DNA from: Lysinibacillus contaminans
GTDB taxonomy: Bacteria; Bacillota; Bacilli; Bacillales_A; Planococcaceae
NCBI RefSeq assembly: GCF_001278945.1
Contig: NZ_LGRV01000003.1
Span: 186,001 to 250,000 of the forward strand
Direction of reading: 5' to 3'
Length of the DNA: 64,000 nt
The notes beneath the pieces were generated by a model. The model was not told the DNA's origin. It saw nothing but the letters and a program-made list of their open reading frames with translations, and made no database searches. Position 1 is the stretch's first letter; each line of letters opens with the position of its first letter. Below, piece by piece: positions 17,358-24,414 of the stretch. The translations under genes and the position numbers were made by a program.

Positions 17358-18170
17358 ATGAATGCTATTGTTGACCGTAATAATGTGAAGGTAATTGGAC
17401 AAGGTGAAAAAACGATTGTGTTTGCACATGGATTTGGTTGCGATCAAAGTATGTGGAGGTATATCACACCTGCATTTCAGGAAAAGTATCAGCTTGTGTT
17501 GTTTGATTATGTTGGTTCGGGGAATTCTGATTTAAGTGCCTATCAATCTGAAAAATATAAGTCATTGCAAGGTTATGTACAGGATGTGTTAGATGTCGTC
17601 GAGTCAATGGGGCTTAAAGATATTATCTTTATCGGACACTCAATCAGTTCTATGATCGGCATGCTTGCATCCATCGAGCGCCCGGATTATTTTGATAAAC
17701 TAATTATGATTGGGCCATCTTCATGTTATTTAAATGATACGAATGGTTATCACGGAGGGTTCGAGCAGAGCGATATTAAAGAATTACTGGATATGATGGA
17801 AATGAATTTTGCAGGGTGGGCTAGCTATCTAGCACCTATTGCCATGAACCAACCTGAGAATCCGACATTATCAAAAGATCTAGAACGTAGCTTCATTTCA
17901 GGAAATCCTACTATTGCAAGAGAATTTGCGGAAGTAACATTTTTATCGGATCATCGCGGCGATTTAGCGAAAGTGACGGTTCCAACATTGATCATGCAAT
18001 GTTCTGAGGATAGTATTGTACCGATTGAAGCAGGGGAATATCTACACAGTCATTTAAAAAATAGTACGTTTTTATTAATGGAGGCAAAAGGTCATTATCC
18101 GCATATTAGCCATCCTGAAGAAACGATTCGCTGTATTCAGGAATATCTTGAAAGGAATAGGAAAGGATAA
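17358..18170 (+). CDS. RsbQ-like alpha/beta hydrolase
   Basis: A 270-residue alpha/beta hydrolase close in length and motifs to Bacillus subtilis RsbQ (269 residues). The catalytic triad is visible: Ser95 in IGHSISSM, Asp in CSEDSIVP and His in AKGHYPHIS; the oxyanion region is AHGFGCDQSMW. In Bacillus subtilis, RsbQ makes or delivers a small ligand for the PAS domain of the phosphatase RsbP. Here it lies five bases upstream of a PAS-GGDEF gene, so it probably serves that PAS domain. The start is ATG 17358, with AGAGGGAG upstream; the open frame extends further but without a ribosome site. Confidence 0.88.
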   Translation: MNAIVDRNNVKVIGQGEKTIVFAHGFGCDQSMWRYITPAFQEKYQLVLFDYVGSGNSDLSAYQSEKYKSLQGYVQDVLDVVESMGLKDIIFIGHSISSMIGMLASIERPDYFDKLIMIGPSSCYLNDTNGYHGGFEQSDIKELLDMMEMNFAGWASYLAPIAMNQPENPTLSKDLERSFISGNPTIAREFAEVTFLSDHRGDLAKVTVPTLIMQCSEDSIVPIEAGEYLHSHLKNSTFLLMEAKGHYPHISHPEETIRCIQEYLERNRKG

Positions 18171-18175
18171 TCGAA

Positions 18176-19186
18176 ATGTATGAACGATTGAATTATGCGC
18201 CATGTGGATTTATGTCCATAACAACTGAAGGGATCATTACCGAGGTCAATCAAACCTTCCTTGAATGGATGGGGTATGAACAGAAGGATTTACTAAATGA
18301 GCATGTTGAAAGCCTCATGTCTATTGCAAATAAGCTTATTTTCCATTCTTATTTTTATCCTACTATTAATCTGAATGAATATGTGGAAGAATTATTTATC
18401 AGTTTTAAGGATAGTAAGGGCATAACGGTTCCCTATTTATTAAACGGTAGACGATATAAAAATGATGGTGTGGAGAGAATTGACTGTATACTCGTTCAGA
18501 TGAAAAAACGCATTGATTATGAACTAGAACTACGATCAGCTAAAAAGCAAATGGAAGAGGCGTATGTAGCAAAGGATCAAGCACTCGCAAATTTGGAGCA
18601 ATTGCATCTGGAAATTGAAAAAAAACAAACCGAGCTCATGGAAATGAATGCTATTTTGGTAGAGTTGTCTGTTACAGATAAGCTCACGGGATTAAAAAAT
18701 AGGAGGTTCTTCCAAGAAAAGTTAGAAGAACACATCGCCTTATATAGAGAAACGGGAAAATTTTTTTCTTTGCTTATCCTGGATATTGATCACTTCAAGA
18801 AGGTGAATGATACATACGGCCATCAAGTAGGTGACGAGGTGCTGGTACAATTAGCGCACGTTTTGACAACGCAGACTCGTGAGGCAGATATCGCTGCTCG
18901 CTACGGCGGTGAAGAGTTCGTCGTCATCTTGCCTAATACAGATCTTGCGGAGTCCAAAATCATAGCAGAGCAGTTACGTCAAACCGTCGAGCATGCACAA
19001 TGGAAAACAGGTAGTCTAACAGTGAGTATTGGTATCGCTACATTTACTGAGCAGGATTCAGATGCTACGATTTTGAAGAACGCCGATCAAGCGCTTTATG
19101 CTTCGAAAGAGAATGGTCGAAATCGTGTGACGCATATCAGTGAGATTACCGAAAATGCTATTGCTCTAAAACCAAACAACCAATGA
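18176..19186 (+). CDS. PAS-GGDEF diguanylate cyclase
   Basis: A 336-residue protein with an N-terminal PAS domain (~1-110; YAPCGFMSITTEGIITEVN), a coiled coil (~115-165) and a GGDEF domain (~165-325) with intact RYGGEEFVVILP, so it should make cyclic di-GMP from two GTP. I see no RxxD inhibitory site immediately upstream of the motif. The coiled coil would pass a PAS signal to the cyclase dimer. The gene is five bases behind the RsbQ-like gene, and its ribosome site (AAAGGATAA) lies in the end of that gene, so the two are co-translated. By analogy with RsbQ-RsbP, the hydrolase should supply the PAS ligand. Confidence 0.92.
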   Translation: MYERLNYAPCGFMSITTEGIITEVNQTFLEWMGYEQKDLLNEHVESLMSIANKLIFHSYFYPTINLNEYVEELFISFKDSKGITVPYLLNGRRYKNDGVERIDCILVQMKKRIDYELELRSAKKQMEEAYVAKDQALANLEQLHLEIEKKQTELMEMNAILVELSVTDKLTGLKNRRFFQEKLEEHIALYRETGKFFSLLILDIDHFKKVNDTYGHQVGDEVLVQLAHVLTTQTREADIAARYGGEEFVVILPNTDLAESKIIAEQLRQTVEHAQWKTGSLTVSIGIATFTEQDSDATILKNADQALYASKENGRNRVTHISEITENAIALKPNNQ

Positions 19187-19207
19187 ATATAGTTTGATAA
19201 ACAGCAG

Positions 19208-19250
19208 AAGATGATCTTAAGAATGCCAACTTAAGTGTCATCTTTTTTTA
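19208..19250 (+). terminator. Terminator of the rsbQ-GGDEF unit
   Basis: GATGA-TTAAG pairs with CTTAA-TCATC, followed by TTTTTTT. Confidence 0.75.
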
Positions 19251-19383
19251 TTGAGATAATTAAATGAATGAACTAGGTCCGAGGATGCAAAATAGTATGT
19301 GTAAAAGAACGTTATTTCCATAAACTAGAGAAAATCCTAATGTAGTAAGGGTTTTTTTACGTTTAAAAGCTTGCTGATGTATA

Positions 19384-19414
19384 TTGACTTCGGGTTACTC
19401 GAAGGTGATATACT
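19384..19414 (+). promoter_or_regulatory. MerR-type promoter with 19-bp spacer
   Basis: TTGACT (19384-19389) and TATACT (19409-19414) are separated by 19 bases instead of 17, and the spacer holds the dyad CTTCG-GGTTACT-CGAAG. Over-long spacers with a central dyad are the mark of MerR-family controlled promoters. A MerR gene closes this two-gene unit. Confidence 0.75.
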
Positions 19415-19437
19415 GCCTTAATAATGAGGGAGGGCTC

Positions 19438-20559
19438 ATGGTGAAAAATATATTCGAAAATACAAAGGATCAAATCGCGACGGCTGTCATTGTTGGCGCA
19501 TCGCTTTCAGGGTTGATGGCAGGCATTGCACTTGCACAAGAAGGTGTACACGTAACTATTGTAGATAAAGTCGGAGAAAATCGGCGCGGTGGTTCGGGGC
19601 TGCGAGTAGATGGCGGAACATTTGGTCAATCCAAGACGGAAAAGCTACTCAAAAATCTCGTTTCGGGCGGGAAAAGTTCTGTCCAACTTTGGTCATCGAT
19701 TGAGTCTCGTTTACGTGCAGAAGCGAAAAGGAATGTCAAAATTGATTTGCGTTATAATACTCGCGTTGTGGCACTAGATCAGGACGATGACGCGGCTTGG
19801 GTTGTGACGGATCAGGGAAAGACGATCCGTGGTGATATTTTGATTGGTGCGGATGGACATAACAGTCAGGTGCGGGGGCACATTGCACCGCATAAGCCAC
19901 ATGCCACATACTCGGGATATATGGGGTGGATTGCTTCCATGAGTGAAGATGACTTGCCTGAACACCTTCGTCCAGGCTTTGACTATGATGGGCCGGCGGT
20001 GGAAATGTTTGATAGTTTCGATGGCTTTAAGTTCGGTTCCGTTATTGAAAGAGAGGAAGGTTCTTCGGAGTCGGAGAGCCGGCGAATTGGTTGTACATGG
20101 TACGATAATAAACGAAGTGATTTACTGCGCCGTCTTGGTAGCGTAGACGGGATGGTTGTGCGCCATTCATTGAACGGTTCGGATATTCCCGAACAGACGT
20201 TGAATGAGCTGGCGGAACAGGCTTCATATTGGCCAGAACCATGGCAGTCCGCAGCGCTGTATGCGATTCAAACACGCACGCTCATAGGAATCCCGATTAA
20301 AGAATATGTTCCGGACCGTCTAGTGAACGGGCGGATTGCGCTTGTTGGCGATGCGGCACATGTACCAGCTCCCGTCACGGCTAGCGGATTTAACGAATCA
20401 TTACAAGATGCAGTGGCACTAGGAAAATGCGTGGAAAAGGGAATACACGGACAAGAGGCCATTCAAGCACTAGCGAAGTACGAGTCTCTCCGTTTAGATA
20501 AGGTACGCGAAATGGTCCAATCCGGACAATTTTATAGTCAGTCATTTGGCCGTCCATAA
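19438..20559 (+). CDS. FAD-dependent monooxygenase (PHBH-fold)
   Basis: A 373-residue flavoprotein monooxygenase. Near the N terminus is the dinucleotide-binding fold (VIVGASLSGLMAGIALAQEG, with Ser in place of one glycine), then the DG motif (GDILIGADGHNSQVR) and the second FAD motif (GRIALVGDAAHVPAPVTASG). Such enzymes hydroxylate aromatic or similar compounds with NAD(P)H and oxygen; the substrate is unknown. The start is ATG 19438 (GGGAGGG upstream; GTG 19441 is possible). The open frame begins at 19384 with a TTG, but that lies inside the -35 element and cannot be translated. It is followed by a MerR gene in one operon. Confidence 0.83.
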   Translation: MVKNIFENTKDQIATAVIVGASLSGLMAGIALAQEGVHVTIVDKVGENRRGGSGLRVDGGTFGQSKTEKLLKNLVSGGKSSVQLWSSIESRLRAEAKRNVKIDLRYNTRVVALDQDDDAAWVVTDQGKTIRGDILIGADGHNSQVRGHIAPHKPHATYSGYMGWIASMSEDDLPEHLRPGFDYDGPAVEMFDSFDGFKFGSVIEREEGSSESESRRIGCTWYDNKRSDLLRRLGSVDGMVVRHSLNGSDIPEQTLNELAEQASYWPEPWQSAALYAIQTRTLIGIPIKEYVPDRLVNGRIALVGDAAHVPAPVTASGFNESLQDAVALGKCVEKGIHGQEAIQALAKYESLRLDKVREMVQSGQFYSQSFGRP

Positions 20560-20574
20560 TAGGGAGGGATAACA

Positions 20575-20970
20575 ATGTACACAGTGAAAGAAGTAGCAGC
20601 ACTGCTTGATATGACCAACCACACGGTGCGCTACTATACGGATCAGGGATTAGTTCCGAATTTGAGGAGGGACGATCATAATAATCGTCTGTTTGATGAG
20701 GCAACGGTTAAATGGCTTTTGTGTGTGAAACATTTAAGGCATTGCGGCATGCCGATTGATGATATAAAAACGTATATCAGCCTTTGTCAAGAAGGGGATT
20801 CCACGGTGAAGGAGCGCTATGAGATTATGCGCAGGCAACAGGCTGTTGCGCTGACCCAATTGGAGGAGGCTAAACAACGAATCGCCTATATTGATGAAAA
20901 AGTAGGCAATTATTTCGACATCTTAAATGGCGCGACGGATGATAAAGATTATGACAAGAGTACATATTAA
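20575..20970 (+). CDS. MerR-family transcriptional regulator
   Basis: A 131-residue MerR regulator. The N-terminal winged helix has the usual pattern (YTVKEVAALLDMTNHTVRYY, then DQGLVPNLRR and NNRLFDEATV) and is followed by a dimerising coiled coil (~75-115; MRRQQAVALTQLEEAKQRIAY). Length and the C-terminal Asp/Lys tail resemble regulators of aldehyde or toxic-compound responses, but no ligand-binding cysteines of the metal type are seen. It starts 15 bases after the monooxygenase stop, with GGGAGGGAT as ribosome site. It most likely controls the operon from the 19-bp-spacer promoter at 19384. Confidence 0.9.
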   Translation: MYTVKEVAALLDMTNHTVRYYTDQGLVPNLRRDDHNNRLFDEATVKWLLCVKHLRHCGMPIDDIKTYISLCQEGDSTVKERYEIMRRQQAVALTQLEEAKQRIAYIDEKVGNYFDILNGATDDKDYDKSTY

Positions 20971-21044
20971 ATGGTATGGAGCATACGGTGAAAAAGAAAC
21001 ATTACTTTATATAGGAAGAACAAGTAGAAGCTTTTGTCAGAGAA

Positions 21045-21298
21045 TTATTGATAGTGAGCACTATATAATTCAATAATCGGCTTCATGCCAAACTTATTCT
21101 TATCATCTGTCATATGAAAATTTAACGAAAACATATTCTCGACTGATTTAATTGTTTCTTCATCATGATAGGTTCCAAACTCTTTTAATGAAGAAATATA
21201 ATCTGCTTTGCTAAGAGAATCAAACGGTAGTAGCGCTTTACCAATAAAACTTCATGAATTCTTTGGCCATTCAATTTTTCCTTAGATAGCATTAAGGC
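21045..21298 (-). pseudogene. Frameshifted gene remnant, family unknown
   Basis: On the minus strand one frame reads ALMLSKEKLNGQRIHEVL (from about 21298) and, after a shift of reading frame near 21245, continues as IGKALLPFDSLSKADYISS to FGMKPIIELYSAHYQ and a stop at 21045. The two parts join into a plausible C-terminal domain of ~85 residues, but there is no start codon with a ribosome site. I cannot name the family. It looks like the end of a decayed gene. Confidence 0.4.
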
Positions 21299-21407
21299 TA
21301 TCTAAAGAAATATATTATTGCAAGTTTTCATAAAGGTGGTGCGAATGCAAAGTGAAAATAATTTTTTGAATACTTTTTAAATGCTAAAAAGCCCGATTGT
21401 CAAAATC

Positions 21408-21510
21408 GATATACAACTTATTTAAAAATAAGTGTCATTTTGAGAGAAATATCGGTAATACCAAGGGTTTCAGCGATATTGGTCACTTATTTAAAAATAT
21501 GTCGTATATC
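21408..21510. repeat. 103-bp element with imperfect 30-bp inverted ends
   Basis: The ends begin GATATAC and match in inverted orientation at 24 of 30 positions. Each arm contains an inner A+T-rich near-palindrome (CTTATTTAAAAATA core), and a further dyad AATATCG...CGATATT lies inside. No gene is contained. It could be a recombinase site or a miniature mobile element; decayed genes lie on both sides. Confidence 0.45.
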
Positions 21511-21526
21511 AATTCTGAAAAATGCG

Positions 21527-21808
21527 CTAAGTCGAGTTAGAAAATGTTCGTCGTTTTTTTTCAAAGGGCATAAAAAATACGATGAGGTCAACGAAAGATG
21601 TTGGTATGTATAGCTGTGCAGCATTCTCACGTAGCTCGCCGTAGGAACGTAAAGAATTGAATGGCGCACAATTTTGTGGTGAATTTGGAAAGGAATCTAC
21701 AAAAAATTGATTCGATGTGGCACTTTTGACATCATTTGCGACGGGAGTGTTTTGGTCAACGTAAATGATTTCGTAGACAAAAGGTAAGGTTTTTTGCTGA
21801 TTTAGTGA
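21527..21808 (-). pseudogene. Open fragment without start codon, family unknown
   Basis: A 93-codon stop-free stretch on the minus strand (KTLPFVYEIIYVDQNTPVAND ... SFVDLIVFFMPFEKKRRTF) with varied, protein-like composition, unusual for such A+T-rich DNA. There is no ATG or ribosome site at its beginning. It is probably a piece of a decayed gene. An alternative 60-residue frame overlaps it and is judged a shadow. Confidence 0.3.
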
Positions 21809-21900
21809 TTAAATATTGTTATTATTAGCAAATACATAGTTTGATTAGGCGTTTTAGGATTATTATTGGTGAACTGAATCATAAGTAAGGGCGATTTTAA

Positions 21901-21946
21901 AAAAGACTATCTAAACCGTTGATTTGAAGATGATTTAGATAGTCTT
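21901..21946 (-). terminator. Terminator of the small membrane protein gene
   Basis: AAGACTATCTAAA and TTTAGATAGTCTT pair; on the minus strand a TTTTTTAA tail follows. Confidence 0.85.
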
Positions 21947-21951
21947 ACATT

Positions 21952-22155
21952 TTATTTATGAGCGTTCTTTTTCCAATCACGATATTGCCACCATTCCAAA
22001 ATAAATCCACCGAAAATCATCGCTAATATAGGAGTTTTATAGTGTTTAGGAGGACCTATTATTTTGGAAATAATGAAAAGAACAATGAAAAAGAAAAATA
22101 GATAAAGTACGATTGATTTAAATCTAGAAATGAAATATAGCTTTTTGTTATTCAT
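21952..22155 (-). CDS. Small two-helix membrane protein, unknown function
   Basis: A 67-residue protein with two hydrophobic helices (about 14-33 and 43-55) and a basic tail (WWQYRDWKKNAHK). Start ATG with AGGGGATT upstream and a matched terminator downstream support it as a real single gene. I do not recognise the family. It is surrounded by long gene-poor stretches. Confidence 0.6.
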   Translation of the reverse strand: MNNKKLYFISRFKSIVLYLFFFFIVLFIISKIIGPPKHYKTPILAMIFGGFILEWWQYRDWKKNAHK

Positions 22156-22587
22156 TTAAATCCCCTAAAATATTTAAATTATTTACGCGAAGAAAGGTTA
22201 TTTTTTATTATATTATAATAATATATAAGAGGTTTCAAGCCGTTTTAGTAACCGCATATATACATGTTGCGGTGAACTGTATCATAAGTAAGTGTGTTTT
22301 TTTCTACTAAAGTCATTGAAAACGGAGCTTATTATTCTGTAATGAATCTTTTTTATGAATATTAACGAATAAAAAGCATGCAGAATTTATATTGATTTTG
22401 CACGTGAGTGGAATAATATGGACTTTATTATTCGGTAAAAGGGAAGACAACTTGAACAAAACAATTAAACTAAAAATGAGTACATCATTAACAAGTCATG
22501 TTTCATGGCTTGTTTTTTTACGAAAATATATATGTTTTGACTTTAGTGTTTTCAGAATCGTCTAATAAGTAGTAAGGAGGGATACAT
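22156..22587 (+). other. 430-base intergenic region with an internal terminator-like hairpin
   Basis: A hairpin AACAAGTCATG-TTT-CATGGCTTGTT followed by TTTTTTT lies at 22489-22520, ahead of the ECF sigma gene although no gene precedes it on this strand. It could attenuate the sigma transcript or end a lost gene. A 38-codon frame from TTG 22453 runs through the hairpin and is not convincing. Confidence 0.45.
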
Positions 22588-23106
22588 ATGGTTCAACTAG
22601 AGGATGCGAGCTTTCAAACGATCATACATGAACATAATGATTATTTGCTTCAGCTCAGTTATCTCTATGTGAAAGATTGGAATGCTGCGGAAGATATAGT
22701 ACAAGAAGTGTTTATTAACTATTGGATAAAGTCGGAGCAGTTTCAAGCGCAATCAAGCTTGCGAACCTACTTAACACGCATGACCATTAATCGTTGCAAA
22801 GATTATTTGAAAAGCTGGCGATACAGGACGCAAACACTAACGAATGTTTTCACTGGGATGATTCGTCCGAAAAATCGTCTCATTATGCAAGATGAACAAT
22901 TGATTGTGGCTGATGCTGTATTATCCTTACCCATTAAATTTCGAGAAGCCATTATTCTGTATTATTTTAAAGAATTAACGATACGTGAAATCGCAACGAT
23001 TATAAATACATCAGAAAGTACGATTAAATATCGGTTGAAAACGGCGAAGGAGTGTTTGAAGGAAAACTTATCTACTCAACAATGGGAGGTGCTGACAAGT
23101 GAATGA
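22588..23106 (+). CDS. ECF sigma factor
   Basis: A 172-residue extracytoplasmic-function sigma factor. Region 2 (residues ~10-80: YLLQLSYLYVKDWNAAEDIVQEVFINYW, with RTYLTRMTINRCKDYL) and region 4 (~110-165: LPIKFREAIILYYFKELTIREIATIINTSESTIKYRL) are complete. The ATG has AAGGAGG upstream. The next gene overlaps it by eight bases and encodes a single-helix membrane protein, the usual arrangement of a sigma with its anti-sigma. A CGTC element at 22559, 29 bases before the start, could be the -10 of an autoregulated promoter, but the -35 match is poor. Confidence 0.92.
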   Translation: MVQLEDASFQTIIHEHNDYLLQLSYLYVKDWNAAEDIVQEVFINYWIKSEQFQAQSSLRTYLTRMTINRCKDYLKSWRYRTQTLTNVFTGMIRPKNRLIMQDEQLIVADAVLSLPIKFREAIILYYFKELTIREIATIINTSESTIKYRLKTAKECLKENLSTQQWEVLTSE

Positions 23107-23932
23107 AATTAAACGACAATTACAAATGAAAATCGGTGATACGACACAGCAACAGCGAAATGTCATACGAAAAATCAATGCACAACATCCAACACGTTCA
23201 AAAAAGAAGTACGTCTTTATCCCTGCCACAGTCAGTCTGGCGCTTTTAGTGGCAACATGTCTATTTGTCTTTTCTTTTAAAGGCGTGGGGGAGCCAAGTA
23301 CGTCCACTATGCATGCTGTACCGACACCGTTAGAAGAGGAGCAAGTAGATACGTTCGAGTCGAATGAGGTGTTGACACTTACGGAAGAACAGAAGCGGCA
23401 GTATCATCAGCAGTATGTAGAAATTATCGAGAAAGCAATGGAGAAGAAAATCGGTATTTCTATTGGCGTTTCACCAATGGAGGAGTTTAAAGAATCGGAT
23501 TGGGTGGAACCGCAAGTGTTTGAAAAAAGGATTCAAGCGGGAGTGGATGCGTTTTTAGCAACGGAACGCGAAAAACTTGCTGCGATGTCTACTAATTTAA
23601 AGCCTGCTGTAACTAATCCAAATGGCGAAACAATGAAAGCCAGGTATCTATATTTTTCCGATATCCTAATTAACATTGGGGTCACAGCGACATTTGATAC
23701 ACAGTATAATTCGGAGAAGGACCGTCTATTATTTAGCGAGGTGGATGCGATTTCAACCAAATTGGTTAACCATCGTGGTACGTGGGACCAAACATTTCAG
23801 CAAGCTACGATACTAGACGGAGGGCGAACATATCGTATCTACATTGAAGGCATTTTCAATTATAATGGACTAACATTTGAAAAAGCTTTTACGATTGAAT
23901 TCCACTGTGATGAATTTGGGAAAATATATTAA
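23099..23932 (+). CDS. Putative anti-sigma factor, single-pass membrane protein
   Basis: A 277-residue protein with a basic cytoplasmic N terminus (~1-38), one transmembrane helix (~39-60) and an exposed domain (~61-277) rich in acidic residues. The start is GTG 23099, overlapping the end of the ECF sigma gene, with GGGAGGTG upstream. Topology and translational coupling point to a membrane anti-sigma that binds the sigma factor and senses envelope conditions. No zinc-binding anti-sigma motif (HxxxCxxC) is present, and the outer domain is not one I recognise. Function is therefore inferred from context. Confidence 0.7.
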   Translation: MNEIKRQLQMKIGDTTQQQRNVIRKINAQHPTRSKKKYVFIPATVSLALLVATCLFVFSFKGVGEPSTSTMHAVPTPLEEEQVDTFESNEVLTLTEEQKRQYHQQYVEIIEKAMEKKIGISIGVSPMEEFKESDWVEPQVFEKRIQAGVDAFLATEREKLAAMSTNLKPAVTNPNGETMKARYLYFSDILINIGVTATFDTQYNSEKDRLLFSEVDAISTKLVNHRGTWDQTFQQATILDGGRTYRIYIEGIFNYNGLTFEKAFTIEFHCDEFGKIY

Positions 23933-23984
23933 TCGTGTTTATATTGAATTGTCGGGCGCGATTATAAAAGATTTGAATTACAAA

Positions 23985-24052
23985 GAGACAACAAGGCCCA
24001 ACAGGCTTGATTGTTTAACTTATAATTAGGCCTTCTTCTGCGTTGTTATTTT
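23985..24052 (+). terminator. Possible terminator after the sigma/anti-sigma pair
   Basis: ACAAC-AAGGCC and GGCCTT...GTTGT can pair across a long loop, followed by TATTTTT. Confidence 0.45.
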
Positions 24053-24265
24053 TCTTACAATTACTGGAAAGTGAATTTGTATTATTATGTTTTTTTCTAA
24101 AACCTGCATACCCTGAAAATTCTACTCGCCTTTTCTCTATTGCAGGAGTGAACAATACATCTGGAAATTAAAAGCGAACACCGCAAGTATAACGGGCACA
24201 TTATTGATATAATTGATACAATCCTTAAACTAAAAAAACTGGATTTTCACTTTGGGAATCCGATG

Positions 24266-24317
24266 TAAGCGTCGAACAACGTCATCTATTCTCTAGATGG
24301 GTGTTATTTGACGCTTA
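24266..24317. promoter_or_regulatory. Long interrupted inverted repeat upstream of the defence operon
   Basis: TAAGCGTC, AAC and CATCTA are matched in order by TAGATG, GTT and GACGCTTA around a five-base loop, giving 17 paired positions with small internal loops. It lies about 35 bases before the -35 of the methyltransferase promoter. It could be an operator or a small RNA hairpin; there is no T-run. Confidence 0.5.
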
Positions 24318-24351
24318 TGTACTTTTTATAGAAAATACGTTCGCTGTTTGC

Positions 24352-24380
24352 TTGAAATAGATGTAGATTTAAGGTATGCT
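24352..24380 (+). promoter_or_regulatory. Sigma-A promoter of the methyltransferase gene
   Basis: TTGAAA (24352-24357), 17-base spacer, TATGCT (24375-24380), about 30 bases before the start codon. Confidence 0.6.
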
Positions 24381-24414
24381 GCAACTATAGTTTTTTAACA
24401 TAGGAGAGAAATAC

